Notes: generated by a model from the sequence alone, not told the origin. 64,000 nucleotides of DNA from Streptomyces flavofungini (GCF_030388665.1 NZ_CP128846.1:6398501-6462500), one strand, 5' to 3'. Counted from the first letter of the stretch, positions 7,803 through 17,326 are shown. A program made the numbers and translations.

Positions 7803-9653
7803 GTGCGCCTGCGCGACCTGATCACCGACGTGTGGAGCTGGCTGGACTACAAGCCAGCCATGGCTGACCCGCGCCGTGCCGGCCGCCGCAACGAGTGGGC
7901 GAAGCTGACCGGCTCGTGGGTGCCTGACGAGGACCTGCGCCGTCTCGCCGCGTACCGGATGCTGGCCGCCTATGACTCCAACCAGGCGGGGCAACTCGCC
8001 GCCGTCACCGGTGATGACGAGACTGGGCTGGAGCGCCGTGAACTCGGCGACGCCTCCAAGCTTGTTGACACTGCTCTCGGCTACCTACTTGGCTCCGAGC
8101 AGACCATCAGCGTTGCCGGGGCCGAGCACGCCGACGATGAACCGAGCCCCGAGGCCGCCGCGGCGCTCGCCGTGCAAGACCGGCTCCGTGAGTGGGCGGA
8201 GAAGGAACTGCTGCCGCTCCGGGGGCAGCAGGCCGAGCGCACCGCGATCCTCCTCGGCGACGCCGTGTACTCCCTCGCCTGGGACCCGGGCAAGCAGCGC
8301 GTCCTGCTGCGCACCTGGGACCCGGGCCTGTATTTCCCCGAGTGGCCAGAAGACGGCGAGCACGACGGAGCCGAGTTCCCCGCCCGCGTACACCTTGCGT
8401 GGGAGCTGCCGGAAGACGAGCGGCGCGGCCTGAAGGCGAGGCTGCGCCGGATCACCTACGAGCTGGCGCCCATCGCCCCGGCAAGCCGCCGCGGTACGAC
8501 GAAGGACGGCAGCCCGGTACGCGAGTACCTGACCGCCGAGGACGGCGGACCCGCCCTGATCGCGGGCGACACCCTCACACCCGAGACCGGGACGATCACC
8601 CGCACCTACCAGTGGGCGCCGAACCGGCCCTCTGCGTGGACGTGCTTCCTCACTGACGCCGAATGGGACCTGGACGACCTCAAGCACTCCGACGTGCTGT
8701 ACGACCTGCCCATGCACAAGGCGCGCTACCGGGTGCGCTCCGACGGTGAAGTGCTCGACCGGCTCGACCTCATGGTCGACTTCATCCCCCTCGTCCACCT
8801 CACCAACAGCATCCCCGCGAGTGGCGAGCACTGGGGCAAGCCCACCGTGGCCACCGTCCTCCAGGCCCTCGACGAGCTGTCCGCCACCGACACCGACAGC
8901 TCCGGCGCCTCCGCCACTACCGGCACCCCGATCATCGGCCTCGCCGGAGCCCGTCTCCCCATCGACCGCACCACCGGCCAACCCTTGCCAGTGAAGGTCC
9001 GCGCGGGAACCGTGTGGCAGCTCAACGACAACGGCCGCATGGACGTCCTCGACACCTCCGCCCAACTCGCAGAGCTCCGCGCCCGCGTCGACCACGTGCT
9101 CGATCGCATCGCCGCGAACTCCCGACTCACCGCCGCCGGCCTCGGCACCCTCGACCCCACCGCCCTTCCCTCCGGATACGCCCTCCAGCTCGCCCTCGGG
9201 CCACTCGACTCCCTCGTCGCCGCCATGCGGCTGGCCCGCAACCACAAGTACGTCGTGCTGCTCCGCATGGTGCAACGCCTCCACCAAGCCGGACAGGCCG
9301 AAGGGTGGCCCGCGGGGGAGTCGCTGCTCGCGCGCCTGGTGTGGGGACCGCACACCCCGACCGACCGCGCGGCTGTCCTCGACGAGGTCGTGAAGGGCGT
9401 AGGCGCGGGAGTCCTGTCCGTGGAGACCGGCGTGCGCATGCTCATGGACGCCGGATACCCCATCGAGGACGCGCAGGAGGAGATCGAGCGCATCCAGGCC
9501 AGAGCCTTCGACGCTGCTGCTCGCCTTGCCGACGCCACCGGTGATAACACTGCGGTCCGTATGTATCTCGGGCTTCCTGAAGCGGATCTTGAGATGCCCG
9601 ACGCTCGAAAAACGCTTCCCGATGAGCAGGGGAGGGGCGACCATGAGGCATGA
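7803..9653 (+). CDS. phage portal protein
   Basis: This 616-residue protein would form the dodecameric ring through which DNA enters and leaves the capsid. It matches the SPP1 gp6-like portals of actinophages by length, by position after terminase, and by segments such as TGSWVPDEDLRRLAAYRML and the C-terminal helix-rich part (ALDELSATDTDSS, SRLTAAGLG). The GTG at 7803 is preceded by GGAGG; the longer open frame from 7488 overlaps the divergent nuclease gene and is rejected. Confidence 0.85.
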   Translation: MRLRDLITDVWSWLDYKPAMADPRRAGRRNEWAKLTGSWVPDEDLRRLAAYRMLAAYDSNQAGQLAAVTGDDETGLERRELGDASKLVDTALGYLLGSEQTISVAGAEHADDEPSPEAAAALAVQDRLREWAEKELLPLRGQQAERTAILLGDAVYSLAWDPGKQRVLLRTWDPGLYFPEWPEDGEHDGAEFPARVHLAWELPEDERRGLKARLRRITYELAPIAPASRRGTTKDGSPVREYLTAEDGGPALIAGDTLTPETGTITRTYQWAPNRPSAWTCFLTDAEWDLDDLKHSDVLYDLPMHKARYRVRSDGEVLDRLDLMVDFIPLVHLTNSIPASGEHWGKPTVATVLQALDELSATDTDSSGASATTGTPIIGLAGARLPIDRTTGQPLPVKVRAGTVWQLNDNGRMDVLDTSAQLAELRARVDHVLDRIAANSRLTAAGLGTLDPTALPSGYALQLALGPLDSLVAAMRLARNHKYVVLLRMVQRLHQAGQAEGWPAGESLLARLVWGPHTPTDRAAVLDEVVKGVGAGVLSVETGVRMLMDAGYPIEDAQEEIERIQARAFDAAARLADATGDNTAVRMYLGLPEADLEMPDARKTLPDEQGRGDHEA

Positions 9654-9701
9654 CACAGAACGGGGTATGGATCGGCTCTGACGTCGAGCAACCTGGCAGC
9701 G

Positions 9702-10664
9702 ATGTGCGGTTCCCTCCCATCGAGTGGGCTCGACTACCTGCGCAGTGTGGTCGGCCACCTGGTAAAAAAGTCAGGGGAGAGGGTCAGCGCACGGGACCTT
9801 AAGTATGCGGTTCTACATCTCCAGGCCGCAGTTGAGGTTCTGCTTAAAGCGCGGCTTCAGCAAGAGCACTGGAGTCTGGTCTTCAGGAATCCTGGTGTTG
9901 CAGTGCGGAGTAGGTTCGAGTCTGGCGACTTCGAGAGCTGTGGCACGTCTGAGGCGATAGACCGCCTGCGGGATATCGTGGGGATCCATCTGAAGGATAA
10001 AGATGTCAAGGCGCTCCATGGTCTAGCTAAGACGCGCAACGGGCTGCAGCACTATGGGTTGGCGGCTAGCGGCCCTGCAACGGAGGCGCAAGCTGCAGCG
10101 GTGCTGGACTTCCTTAAAGTGTTCCTTGACGAGCAGTTACTGGGAACCTTCGATGCTGCTGATTTGGCCCGAATTGACAGGCAATACATGGATCACATTC
10201 GCGCTGGCCTTGCTGACGTCAAGTCTTTCGTCGCGAAGCGGATGAAGCGGCTGCGTAGCGAGCTCGATGAGTACTCGCCCAGGGTTGTTGTGTGCCCCAC
10301 CTGTTGCCTCTTCGCGCTGCTCGTTGACGGAGATGCAAACCGATGTCATTTCTGTGGGATCGATTGGTTTGAAGACGCTGCAGGCCAGGTTGCTTCCCTG
10401 CAAGGTGGGTTTGTCGCGCCTCGGGTTTGCCCTGGTTGCGAATCTGAAGCTCTCGTTCGTGACGTCTGCGCTGCATATGATCCGAGTTCTCCTGTCGACC
10501 TGTGTTTCAACTGCAGTGAAGAGTTTGAAGGCCTTGTCGAATGTGGGAGGTGCCCCAGGCTGTTCCAGCCGAACAATCGTGGGGAAGATATTTGTGACGC
10601 CTGCGGGCAAGAGGATGATTACGAGATGCGGAACTACTATGCGAGGCTGGTTGCCGAAGAGTAG
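9702..10664 (+). CDS. HEPN-like protein with C-terminal zinc ribbons
   Basis: The 320-residue protein has an N-terminal helical domain ending in TRNGLQHYG, where R112-N-x3-H117 fits the RX4-6H ribonuclease motif of HEPN domains. Residues about 195-310 contain a chain of CxxC pairs (CPTC, CHFC, CPGC, CFNC, CGRC, CDAC), suggesting at least three zinc ribbons. The gene is visibly poorer in G+C than its neighbours. It lies between portal and scaffold, where virion genes are normally continuous, so it looks like an inserted accessory gene. A toxin or anti-phage role is inference. No good ribosome site is seen and the start is uncertain. Confidence 0.65.
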   Translation: MCGSLPSSGLDYLRSVVGHLVKKSGERVSARDLKYAVLHLQAAVEVLLKARLQQEHWSLVFRNPGVAVRSRFESGDFESCGTSEAIDRLRDIVGIHLKDKDVKALHGLAKTRNGLQHYGLAASGPATEAQAAAVLDFLKVFLDEQLLGTFDAADLARIDRQYMDHIRAGLADVKSFVAKRMKRLRSELDEYSPRVVVCPTCCLFALLVDGDANRCHFCGIDWFEDAAGQVASLQGGFVAPRVCPGCESEALVRDVCAAYDPSSPVDLCFNCSEEFEGLVECGRCPRLFQPNNRGEDICDACGQEDDYEMRNYYARLVAEE

Positions 10665-10775
10665 GTTCGGTCATGGAGCCGCCTTGCTGTGCATGAGCTG
10701 ATGACTTGACTCGTGCCGCTGTCGGTAGACTGATCCTCGGCGTGGGGGCGCTGGAGATCTGTGGATGGTTCTTGC

Positions 10776-11468
10776 ATGAAGCGCGTCTCACTTCCTCACC
10801 CGCTTGCGCCGGTGGGGTTTCGCCGTGACGGTCGGCCGATCTACCCGATCCTCGGTGCCGCGCCCGATGACGACTCCAACAAGCCCAGCGGGGACGACGA
10901 CCCGTCGGCAGGTAGCGGTACGTTCACACAAAACGACCTGTCGCGACTCCTGGCCCGCGAGAAGACGCAGGGCGGCCGGGCCGCGGTGAAGAAGCTGCTC
11001 GGCGACCTCGGGTTCGAGAACTCCGATGCCTTGTCCGAGTTCGTCACGCAGAAGCGGGACGCGGACCGTGCCGCCCTGTCGGACATTGAGCGCCGGGAGC
11101 ATGAGGTCGAGGAGAAGCTGAAGGCCGCCCAGGATCGTGAGGTGCAAGCGATCGCCAGGGAGCGGGCGGCAACCCGGCGCGCGGTGCTCGCCGGGCTCGG
11201 TGCCAGTGGCGAGGACCTGGACGACGCCGCCCTCCTGATCAACCGCGCCCTGGCCGAGCAGGCCGACCCCGACGAGGAGACGGTGGCCGCGGCCGCCGAG
11301 CAGCTGAAGGAGCGGCGGCCCGAGCTGTTCGGCAGCGTCCGTGAGCCATCGCCGCCCGCACCGGGCGGATCGCCCGCCGGCGGCCCGCCGCCGCGGACCG
11401 GAGTCCCGGCCAAGTCGGGCACGGCGGGCCTGGAGATGGCACGGCGGCGCGGCTTCATCACCACCTGA
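10776..11468 (+). CDS. scaffolding protein
   Basis: The protein (230 residues from this ATG) has a proline-rich N-terminus (LAPVGFRRDGRPIYPILGA), a long charged coiled-coil centre (about 70-140) and a Pro/Gly-rich tail, the usual build of actinophage scaffolds. It lies two genes before the major capsid gene. A GTG at 10761 is an alternative start with GGAG close upstream. The protein should direct prohead assembly and then leave. Confidence 0.75.
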   Translation: MKRVSLPHPLAPVGFRRDGRPIYPILGAAPDDDSNKPSGDDDPSAGSGTFTQNDLSRLLAREKTQGGRAAVKKLLGDLGFENSDALSEFVTQKRDADRAALSDIERREHEVEEKLKAAQDREVQAIARERAATRRAVLAGLGASGEDLDDAALLINRALAEQADPDEETVAAAAEQLKERRPELFGSVREPSPPAPGGSPAGGPPPRTGVPAKSGTAGLEMARRRGFITT

Positions 11469-11520
11469 CCCCCATACCCACCGGCGGGCAGGCCGGACTG
11501 AAGGGGACCACGCCCTGATT

Positions 11521-11585
11521 CCTCCCGTGGACGCCACCACCACCGGTGAGTGCGCGGACTCCGTTCGCTTCACGTCCACGGGAGG
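11521..11585 (+). promoter_or_regulatory. long-range hairpin sequestering the decoration-gene ribosome site
   Basis: CCTCCCGTGGACG (11521-11533) and CGTCCACGGGAGG (11573-11585) are a perfect 13-bp inverted repeat. The last five bases, GGAGG, are the ribosome site of the GTG at 11592. A smaller stem, GCGGAC (11554-11559) with GTTCGC (11563-11568), nests inside the loop. If formed in mRNA, the structure would hide the ribosome site. Confidence 0.65.
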
Positions 11586-11591
11586 ACGGCT

Positions 11592-12011
11592 GTGACACTC
11601 CAGCCCATCACCACGTCGACGTCGTACACCGCTGACCGGGCCTGGCTCGCGTCGCTGCACGGCACCGACTCCACCGAGACCGTCACGCTCGACATCTCCA
11701 AGCTGACCGCCGGAACCCACCACGTCGCCTCGACGGACACCGCCCAGCCCTACAGCCGCGTCCTGTCCGGAGTGCCCGTCGGCAAGATCACCGCCTCGGG
11801 CCTGTACGGCGCGTTCGACCCGGCCGCGACCGACGGCCGCCAGGCGCTGGCCGGGTTCGTGTTCGCCGAGACGCTGTTCGCCCCGGGCGCGACGAAGGTG
11901 CCCGCCGCGCTGCTGTGGCACGGCGTGGTCGCCGCGGCGAAGGTGCCCGGCGGCATCGACCCCAGCAAGGTCACCGCATCGGTGACCGGCCCGCAGATCC
12001 GGTTCGTGTGA
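11592..12011 (+). CDS. head decoration protein
   Basis: The 139-residue protein resembles lambda gpD-type decoration proteins: a Thr/Ser-rich N-terminus, YSRVLSGVPVGKIT, then GFVFAETLF and a C-terminal beta segment ending VTGPQIRFV. It lies directly upstream of the major capsid gene, as gpD precedes gpE. It should bind and stabilise the expanded capsid. The GTG start has GGAGG six bases upstream, inside the hairpin described separately. Confidence 0.8.
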   Translation: MTLQPITTSTSYTADRAWLASLHGTDSTETVTLDISKLTAGTHHVASTDTAQPYSRVLSGVPVGKITASGLYGAFDPAATDGRQALAGFVFAETLFAPGATKVPAALLWHGVVAAAKVPGGIDPSKVTASVTGPQIRFV

Positions 12012-12021
12012 GGAGCAGCCC

Positions 12022-13076
12022 ATGACCATCCAGGACCTGATCAAGAACGTCTCCGCACACGACCTCACGGCCTTCGCGCGGGCCATCCCCTCGCAGAAGG
12101 ATCACCTGCTCACCCAGAACAACGGGATCATCCCGTCACTGGAGATGGACGAGGTGAAGTGGCGGATCAAGGACAACGGCCGGTACGTCAACGTCGCCAA
12201 GTACCGCGCCTTCGACGCCAGCGTGCCGTTCGCGACCCGCGAGGCGTGGCAGACCACCCGCGAGGGCATGCTGCCCCCGCTCGGCCAGAAGCTCCTGGTC
12301 GGCGAGCAGGAGCAGATCCTGCTGGAGACCTCCCGCGGCGCGGACGAGGACCGGCTCATCGAGCTGCTCTACGACGACACCGAACGGCACGTCGAGGCGA
12401 TCCGCTCGCGTATCGAGCTGGCCTGGGGTGACGTGCTGGTCGACGGCAAGTTCTCCCTGAGCGCGGAGAACGGCCTGACCGTCGAGGTCGACTGGGGTGT
12501 GCCCGCGGGCAACCTGCCCACCGCCCCCAAGCTGTGGTCCGATCCGGCCTCGGACCCGATCAAGGACGAGCTGGCGTGGATCCAGTACCTCGACGACCGG
12601 GGCGCCCCCTTCCCGGACATGGTGCTCACCAGCCGTAAGGCGTTCTCCTTCCTCGCGGCGAACAACGCCTACCGGGCCGCCTACTACGGCAGCGTCAACC
12701 CCTCGACTACGCCCACGGCCTCGCTGACCCCGCAGCAGATCAACGTGGTGCGCGGCAACTACGGGCTGCCGCCGATCACCTTCTACAAGGGACAGGTCCG
12801 CGTGGACGGCGTGCAGACGAAGGTGCTGCCTGAGGACCGGTGGATCATGCTGCCCCCGGACCGCACAAAGTGGGGGCAGACCATCTTCGGTGTGACCGCC
12901 GAGGGCCTGGCCCTGTCGCGCGGCACGAACCCGGAGATCACCAAGGAGGACCGGCCCGGCATCATCATCACTCGCGGGGTCCAGGACGACCCGGTGCAGA
13001 TCTGGACTAAGGGCGCCGCCGTCGGCATGCCCGTGCTGCACACCCCCGACGCCCACATCGTGGCGAAGGTGATCTG

Positions 13077-13077
<1 letters not shown>
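12022..13077 (+). CDS. major capsid protein (lambda gpE-like)
   Basis: The 351-residue shell protein fits the major capsid protein E family: NGIIPSLEMDEVKWRI near the N-terminus, RHVEAIRSRIELAWGDVLVDG in the middle, PDMVLTSRKAFSFLAAN, and a C-terminal FGVTAEGLALS. Length and position after the decoration gene agree. It starts ten bases after the decoration stop with GGAG in the gap. It is expected to form the HK97-fold shell. Confidence 0.9.
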
Positions 13078-13388
<311 letters not shown>

Positions 13389-13456
13389 CCTCGCCCTCTC
13401 ACCCGCCCCGCCAACAGCGCGCGGGGCGGGTGGGTCACGCCCACCTCGGGAGCCCG

Positions 13457-13783
13457 ATGAACCCCGCCCTGCTGGCCTGGCTGCGCGCCCAGCTCGGCCC
13501 CGCCACCAACGAGCAGGACCTCACCACGCGCTACGCCCGGCTCGGCCGCGCCCGCACCGTCGCCGCCGAGGTCTTGGCCGAACGCCGCGCCACGCTCCTC
13601 GCGGAACCGCTGCGAATGAACGTGGACGGCGTGGTCACCATCGACCAGACCAACAACCTCGCCGGACTGGAACGCCAGATCGCCGCCCTGGAGGACCTGG
13701 TTGCCCCCGACGACCCGGCCCCGGGCGAAGCCGGGCCGGATCTGGTCAGCGCCCCGCTCCAGCCCGTGCGCCGCACACGGTAG
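13457..13783 (+). CDS. hypothetical head-region protein
   Basis: This 108-residue, mostly helical protein (LLAWLRAQLGP, TVAAEVLAERRATLL, LERQIAALEDLV) follows the PE protein after 68 bases. The ATG at 13457 has GGGAG four bases upstream; the upstream frame from 13430 is rejected. It probably belongs to the head-completion or connector set by position only. Confidence 0.6.
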   Translation: MNPALLAWLRAQLGPATNEQDLTTRYARLGRARTVAAEVLAERRATLLAEPLRMNVDGVVTIDQTNNLAGLERQIAALEDLVAPDDPAPGEAGPDLVSAPLQPVRRTR

Positions 13784-13788
13784 TCGCG

Positions 13789-14646
13789 ATGCCGTACGAG
13801 TGGCCGCCGTTGGTTCCGGGCGACCCTGAGGAGATCGCGCGCCGGGTCGCCGCCGTGCTCGACGACGCCTGGTCGCGACTTGATGCCCAGCAGCGAGCCA
13901 TCCTCCAGCAGCTCGCCCGCAACCCCCGCAGAGCTCATGTCGCCGCGACCTTGGACGAGTTCAAGGAGGCGATCCGCGCGTTCCGGCGCCGCGTGGACGA
14001 CGAGGCCCGGCAGTTCGTGCGCCGCCAACTCCCGCATCTGTATGAGGAAGGCGCCCGCGCAGCCGCCGAAACCCTGGGAACAACGTTCGCGTGGACCACA
14101 TTCCACCGAGATGCGCTCCAGTCGCTCGCCGCCGACTCCTACGCCGACTTCCTGCGCCGCTCCCAGGAAGCCGAACGCATGGCCCACCAGGTCTACAGGG
14201 CCGTCCGCAAGGCCGCCCGTGAGGAAATGCCCCTGCTCGCCGCGGGCAACATGACCGGCAAGCAGGCCGCGAAGAACCTCGCGGACAAGCTCGCCGAGCG
14301 GTACGGCCTGACGCACGTCGTCTACCGCAATGGCGCCCGCGTCCCAGTGCGCGTCTGGGCGGAGGCAGCGACGCTGACGAAGTCCGCCGTCGCCTACAAC
14401 GCCGGAACCCTTAACCGGGCCCGTCAGGCCGGCGTGCGCCAGGTCGAGGTCTACGACGGCGGGGACTGCGGCTGGACCTCGCACCAGGACCCCGACAAGG
14501 CGACCGGCACGCTGCGCAGCGTCGAGGAAGCCGCCGAGTGGCCCATCAGCCATCCGCGGTGCCGACGCTCCTTCGGCCCTCGACCCGACATAGAGGAGCC
14601 CTTGCCCACCGGGAGGGTGGGCAAGGGCTCGACGTTGAGCATCTAG
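13789..14646 (+). CDS. MuF-like minor head protein
   Basis: The 285-residue protein has a helical N-terminal half and, near the C-terminus, the Mu gpF-type signature: YGLTHVVYRNG, GVRQVEVYDGGDCGW, and an EWPISHPRCRRSF segment with conserved Cys and His. Members are injected with DNA or help head assembly. The last residues (PTGRVGKGSTLSI) are encoded by a perfect terminator-like hairpin, so the extreme C-terminus is probably not conserved. It is the last head gene before the lanthipeptide insert. Confidence 0.75.
   Translation: MPYEWPPLVPGDPEEIARRVAAVLDDAWSRLDAQQRAILQQLARNPRRAHVAATLDEFKEAIRAFRRRVDDEARQFVRRQLPHLYEEGARAAAETLGTTFAWTTFHRDALQSLAADSYADFLRRSQEAERMAHQVYRAVRKAAREEMPLLAAGNMTGKQAAKNLADKLAERYGLTHVVYRNGARVPVRVWAEAATLTKSAVAYNAGTLNRARQAGVRQVEVYDGGDCGWTSHQDPDKATGTLRSVEEAAEWPISHPRCRRSFGPRPDIEEPLPTGRVGKGSTLSI
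14596..14630 (+). terminator. perfect 15-bp hairpin ending the head operon
   Basis: GAGCCCTTGCCCACC (14596-14610) pairs exactly with 14616-14630 around a GGGAG loop. It lies inside the last codons of the MuF-like gene, just before convergent leftward genes. It should stop rightward late transcription. Confidence 0.75.
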
Positions 14647-14666
14647 GCGGCGCCGTTCGGTGGGCC

Positions 14667-14870
14667 TTAGATCTGGCCTTCGGCGACGGCCGTGACGAAC
14701 TGCTGCCACACGGTCGGAGCGAAGGTGTGGGCTCCCAGGTGGCGGTTCTTGCTGTCGCCCGCGGCGATACGACCCCCGTCGGTTACCTGGTACTCGACGC
14801 AGTTCGGCCCGTTGTCGGGGCTGTAAGAGGACTTCCGCCACCCTTCCGCAGGAAGGTCGTGCCGCATCAT
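14667..14870 (-). CDS. DUF397 protein
   Basis: The 67-residue protein has the DUF397 pattern WRKSSYSPDNGPNCVEY and a C-terminal WQQFVTAVAEG. In streptomycetes DUF397 proteins are encoded next to an XRE/DUF5753 regulator and act with it, as is the arrangement here, 15 bases downstream of its partner. The pair is common near morphological and specialised-metabolite genes. Confidence 0.85.
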   Translation of the reverse strand: MMRHDLPAEGWRKSSYSPDNGPNCVEYQVTDGGRIAAGDSKNRHLGAHTFAPTVWQQFVTAVAEGQI

Positions 14871-14885
14871 CTGGTGTACCTGCCT

Positions 14886-15809
14886 CTAACTGGTCAGACT
14901 TCTGGCCGCTTTCGCGATCAGATCCATGGACTGCCGTGACGGTAGGGCGCTTGATCGGAGCTGGTCAAACGCGAGCTTGTACCGCTCAACAGGACCATCT
15001 TCCTCCAGATAGATGAGACCGTCGAGGTATCCCAGGCTCACAACGTCCAGGTCCATGGGATCTGGGTACGAGTAGACGCTGAACGCGCCATCGAGTCCAG
15101 CGTGGCACCCCTGGGAGAAGGGGATGATCTGGATGGAGAGGCGCGGCGGGTTGTTCACCTCGATCAGCTTGCGCAGCTGATCGGCCATGACCTTGGGGCT
15201 CCCGACTACGCGCCGGATGACCGCCTCGTCGAGGATGCAGACCAACTGGGGCGGGCTGTCGCGCTGCAGGATCTCCTGGCGTCCCATCCGCACGGAGACG
15301 TGTGACTCGACCTGCTCGTCGGAGTGGGAATCCTCGTCACCGCGGATGGAGACCTCGGCATACTCGCGTGTCTGGAGCAGGCCAGGAACCAGCAACGGCT
15401 GGAACAGAAGCATTCGTCCCGCGTCGGCCTCGATGCTGAGGTGCTCCTGGAACCGCTCGTCGAGTATGTCGCTGAACGGTGCCCACCAGTTCTTGCGTCG
15501 GCCCTCACGAGCGAGGGTGACGAGGGCGGTCTTCAGCTTGCTGTCCGAGACGCGGTAGAGGTCCAGAAGCGCCTCGATCTCCAGCTTGGTGACGCCTTGC
15601 CTTCCGTTCTCCTGCCTGCTGATCTTCGACTTGTCGCCGCCGATCCGCTCGGCGGCCTGGTCCATGCTGATCTTGGCGGCCTCGCGCAGGCGTTTCAGCT
15701 CGCTGCCGAGCCTGCGGCGCCGGACGGTCGGTTGCGGATGACGTGGGCGACTGGACAACGTGGCCCCCCTTCTGTGCAGGTCGGGCACCAGTGTGTCGTA
15801 CGAGGCCAC
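14886..15809 (-). CDS. XRE-family regulator with DUF5753 domain
   Basis: The protein has an N-terminal helix-turn-helix (ELKRLREAAKISMDQAAERI, then GGDKSKISRQENG) and a long DUF5753 domain (FQPLLVPGLLQTREYAE, LVCILDEAVIRRVVG, LSIQIIPFSQG). The GTG at 15809 is preferred because GGAGG is just upstream; a slightly longer ATG start at 15830 would overlap that site. It forms a leftward operon with the DUF397 gene and is divergent from an ATP-binding regulator. It probably controls the lanthipeptide locus. Confidence 0.85.
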   Translation of the reverse strand: MASYDTLVPDLHRRGATLSSRPRHPQPTVRRRRLGSELKRLREAAKISMDQAAERIGGDKSKISRQENGRQGVTKLEIEALLDLYRVSDSKLKTALVTLAREGRRKNWWAPFSDILDERFQEHLSIEADAGRMLLFQPLLVPGLLQTREYAEVSIRGDEDSHSDEQVESHVSVRMGRQEILQRDSPPQLVCILDEAVIRRVVGSPKVMADQLRKLIEVNNPPRLSIQIIPFSQGCHAGLDGAFSVYSYPDPMDLDVVSLGYLDGLIYLEEDGPVERYKLAFDQLRSSALPSRQSMDLIAKAARSLTS

Positions 15810-15838
15810 GTCCCCTCCAACAGTCGTCATATGCCAGC

Positions 15839-15867
15839 GAGTTAGGACTCTTCTTGCGGACTTGCAA
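15839..15867 (-). promoter_or_regulatory. candidate promoter of the XRE/DUF397 operon
   Basis: On the minus strand TTGCAA (15862-15867) and TAACTC (15839-15844) are 17 bases apart, 30 bases before the GTG start. Read by eye; moderate match. Confidence 0.4.
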
Positions 15868-15995
15868 CTTTGGAGCGCGAATAGGTTGCGAATCCATCAT
15901 AGGTGGGTCCACCCTGTTGGTCATCACTGAAGGCGCTTGGGGAGTCACGGAGCGTCGGCCATTCGTTTGCGCTGCTCAAGGCGCATGGAGGAGCC

Positions 15996-16415
15996 ATGGC
16001 CGTCATGGCACGGACAGGAACGCACTACCAGCAGCAACTCACCGCAGATCCCGTGCAGATCGGACGGGTGCGCCGCATCTCGGCGGCACTGCTTCGGTAT
16101 TGGGGCTGGGGCGAAGTGGCGCATCCGGCGCTGCTGTGCGTCACAGAGTTACTGGCCAACGTCGCCCGGCACACCTGCTCAGGAGACTGCGAGCTCCTGT
16201 TGGAGTCCTCATCGGCTTCGGTTCGGATCGTGGTGAGCGACGACTGCAAGGGCATGCCCGTCGTTCGCGAGATCGATCTGGACGCCGAAGACGGTCGCGG
16301 GATGCTCCTGATCGCCTCGACCGCCGACGCCTGGGGCGCAGCCCCAACGGCCTCCGGAAAGAACGTGTGGGTCATCTTCTACCCACGCTCTCCGCGTGAG
16401 GGAGCCGACGGATGA
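15996..16415 (+). CDS. ATP-binding regulatory protein (RsbW/HATPase-like)
   Basis: The 139-residue protein has the GHKL ATPase pattern of anti-sigma-factor-type kinases: LLCVTELLANVARHT (N box), VVSDDCKGMP (G1 box) and DGRGMLLIASTAD (G2 box). Streptomycete proteins of this kind are often encoded beside XRE/DUF397 pairs. Two starts are possible: 15996, with GGAGGAG only two bases away, or 16005 at eleven bases. It is divergent from the XRE gene and its stop overlaps the next gene by four bases. Confidence 0.75.
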   Translation: MAVMARTGTHYQQQLTADPVQIGRVRRISAALLRYWGWGEVAHPALLCVTELLANVARHTCSGDCELLLESSSASVRIVVSDDCKGMPVVREIDLDAEDGRGMLLIASTADAWGAAPTASGKNVWVIFYPRSPREGADG

Positions 16416-16876
16416 CCTTCGTACCCGACTTTCCCCTGCGTGCTGGAACCGACTTCGCAGGGCGGGAGATTGAGCCCGCTCGCCCGGTGCCGCCCGATCT
16501 CGCGCAGCGGGTACGGGGAGCGTTATGGGCGTCGCTGCTCACCGACGACGTCCTCGACGTGCTGGACCGGATTCTCGACGACGCGGTGCCACTGTCGGCG
16601 GTGGAGGCAGAGCGGTACGTGCGCCTGCTTGGTGAGTGCGCATGGGGCCTGCTCGGCGACGAACTCCAGCGCAGTCACCGGTGTCCCGACGACTACCTGG
16701 TCTTACAGGTCAGGTTCGCCGCTGACCTCCACTTGGAGCGAACCCGAGCCGGGGCCGTCCCTGATGCCGGGATCGCGCGACGTCTGGCTCTCCTCGTCCT
16801 GAACCTCCTCGACCGTCTCGACGGCTCGCCTCCGTTGGCCTTCACTCCCCACAGTCCGGACGGGAGCAAGCCATGA
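16412..16876 (+). CDS. hypothetical protein of the lanthipeptide locus
   Basis: The 154-residue soluble helical protein shows LTDDVLDVLDRILDDAVPL and YVRLLGECAWGLLGDELQ. It is translationally coupled at both ends (ATGA). I recognise the arrangement behind an ATP-binding regulator but no function. It probably belongs to the regulatory operon. Confidence 0.65.
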   Translation: MTFVPDFPLRAGTDFAGREIEPARPVPPDLAQRVRGALWASLLTDDVLDVLDRILDDAVPLSAVEAERYVRLLGECAWGLLGDELQRSHRCPDDYLVLQVRFAADLHLERTRAGAVPDAGIARRLALLVLNLLDRLDGSPPLAFTPHSPDGSKP

Positions 16877-17283
16877 GGCGGCCGCTCGCGCGCGCCTACT
16901 GGTGCCACCTCGACGTACGCCCTCGCACACCAGAGCGGTCGGTCGTGCCAGGGGCCGCTGTTGAGCCGCTCCCGCCCAGCGGCGTCACCACGCCACATCC
17001 GCAGGTGGCGCTGAGCTGGCTCAGGGCGGAGATCCGCGACCTGGCCGTGGTGGACAGCGCGTCGTCCAGTCAGGCCCAGGCCTGGCTGGAGGACCGGATG
17101 TGCGCCGACGCGATTCTGCGTGAGCTGCGCAGGCAATTCCCCGTCTCCTTCGAACTGAACACGCCCATGGGGACGTGGGCGTGGGCTATCCGCCCCGTCT
17201 CCGTGCTGCCCCTCCTCGCCGTCTGCCGGGAGGCCGACCACTTCGGGCTGCCGCCGATCGTCTTCTGGACCCAACGCCCCTGA
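16873..17283 (+). CDS. hypothetical protein of the lanthipeptide locus
   Basis: The 136-residue protein begins MRRPLARAYWCHLDV and includes a WLEDRMCADAILRELRRQFP helix and a C-terminal LPPIVFWTQRP. It has no membrane segment or known motif. It overlaps the upstream gene by four bases, so it is co-expressed with the ATP-binding regulator. Confidence 0.6.
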   Translation: MRRPLARAYWCHLDVRPRTPERSVVPGAAVEPLPPSGVTTPHPQVALSWLRAEIRDLAVVDSASSSQAQAWLEDRMCADAILRELRRQFPVSFELNTPMGTWAWAIRPVSVLPLLAVCREADHFGLPPIVFWTQRP

Positions 17284-17326
17284 CACCGCGCCCATGTGAA
17301 CCCTGCACCAAGGCTCTGGAGATCTT

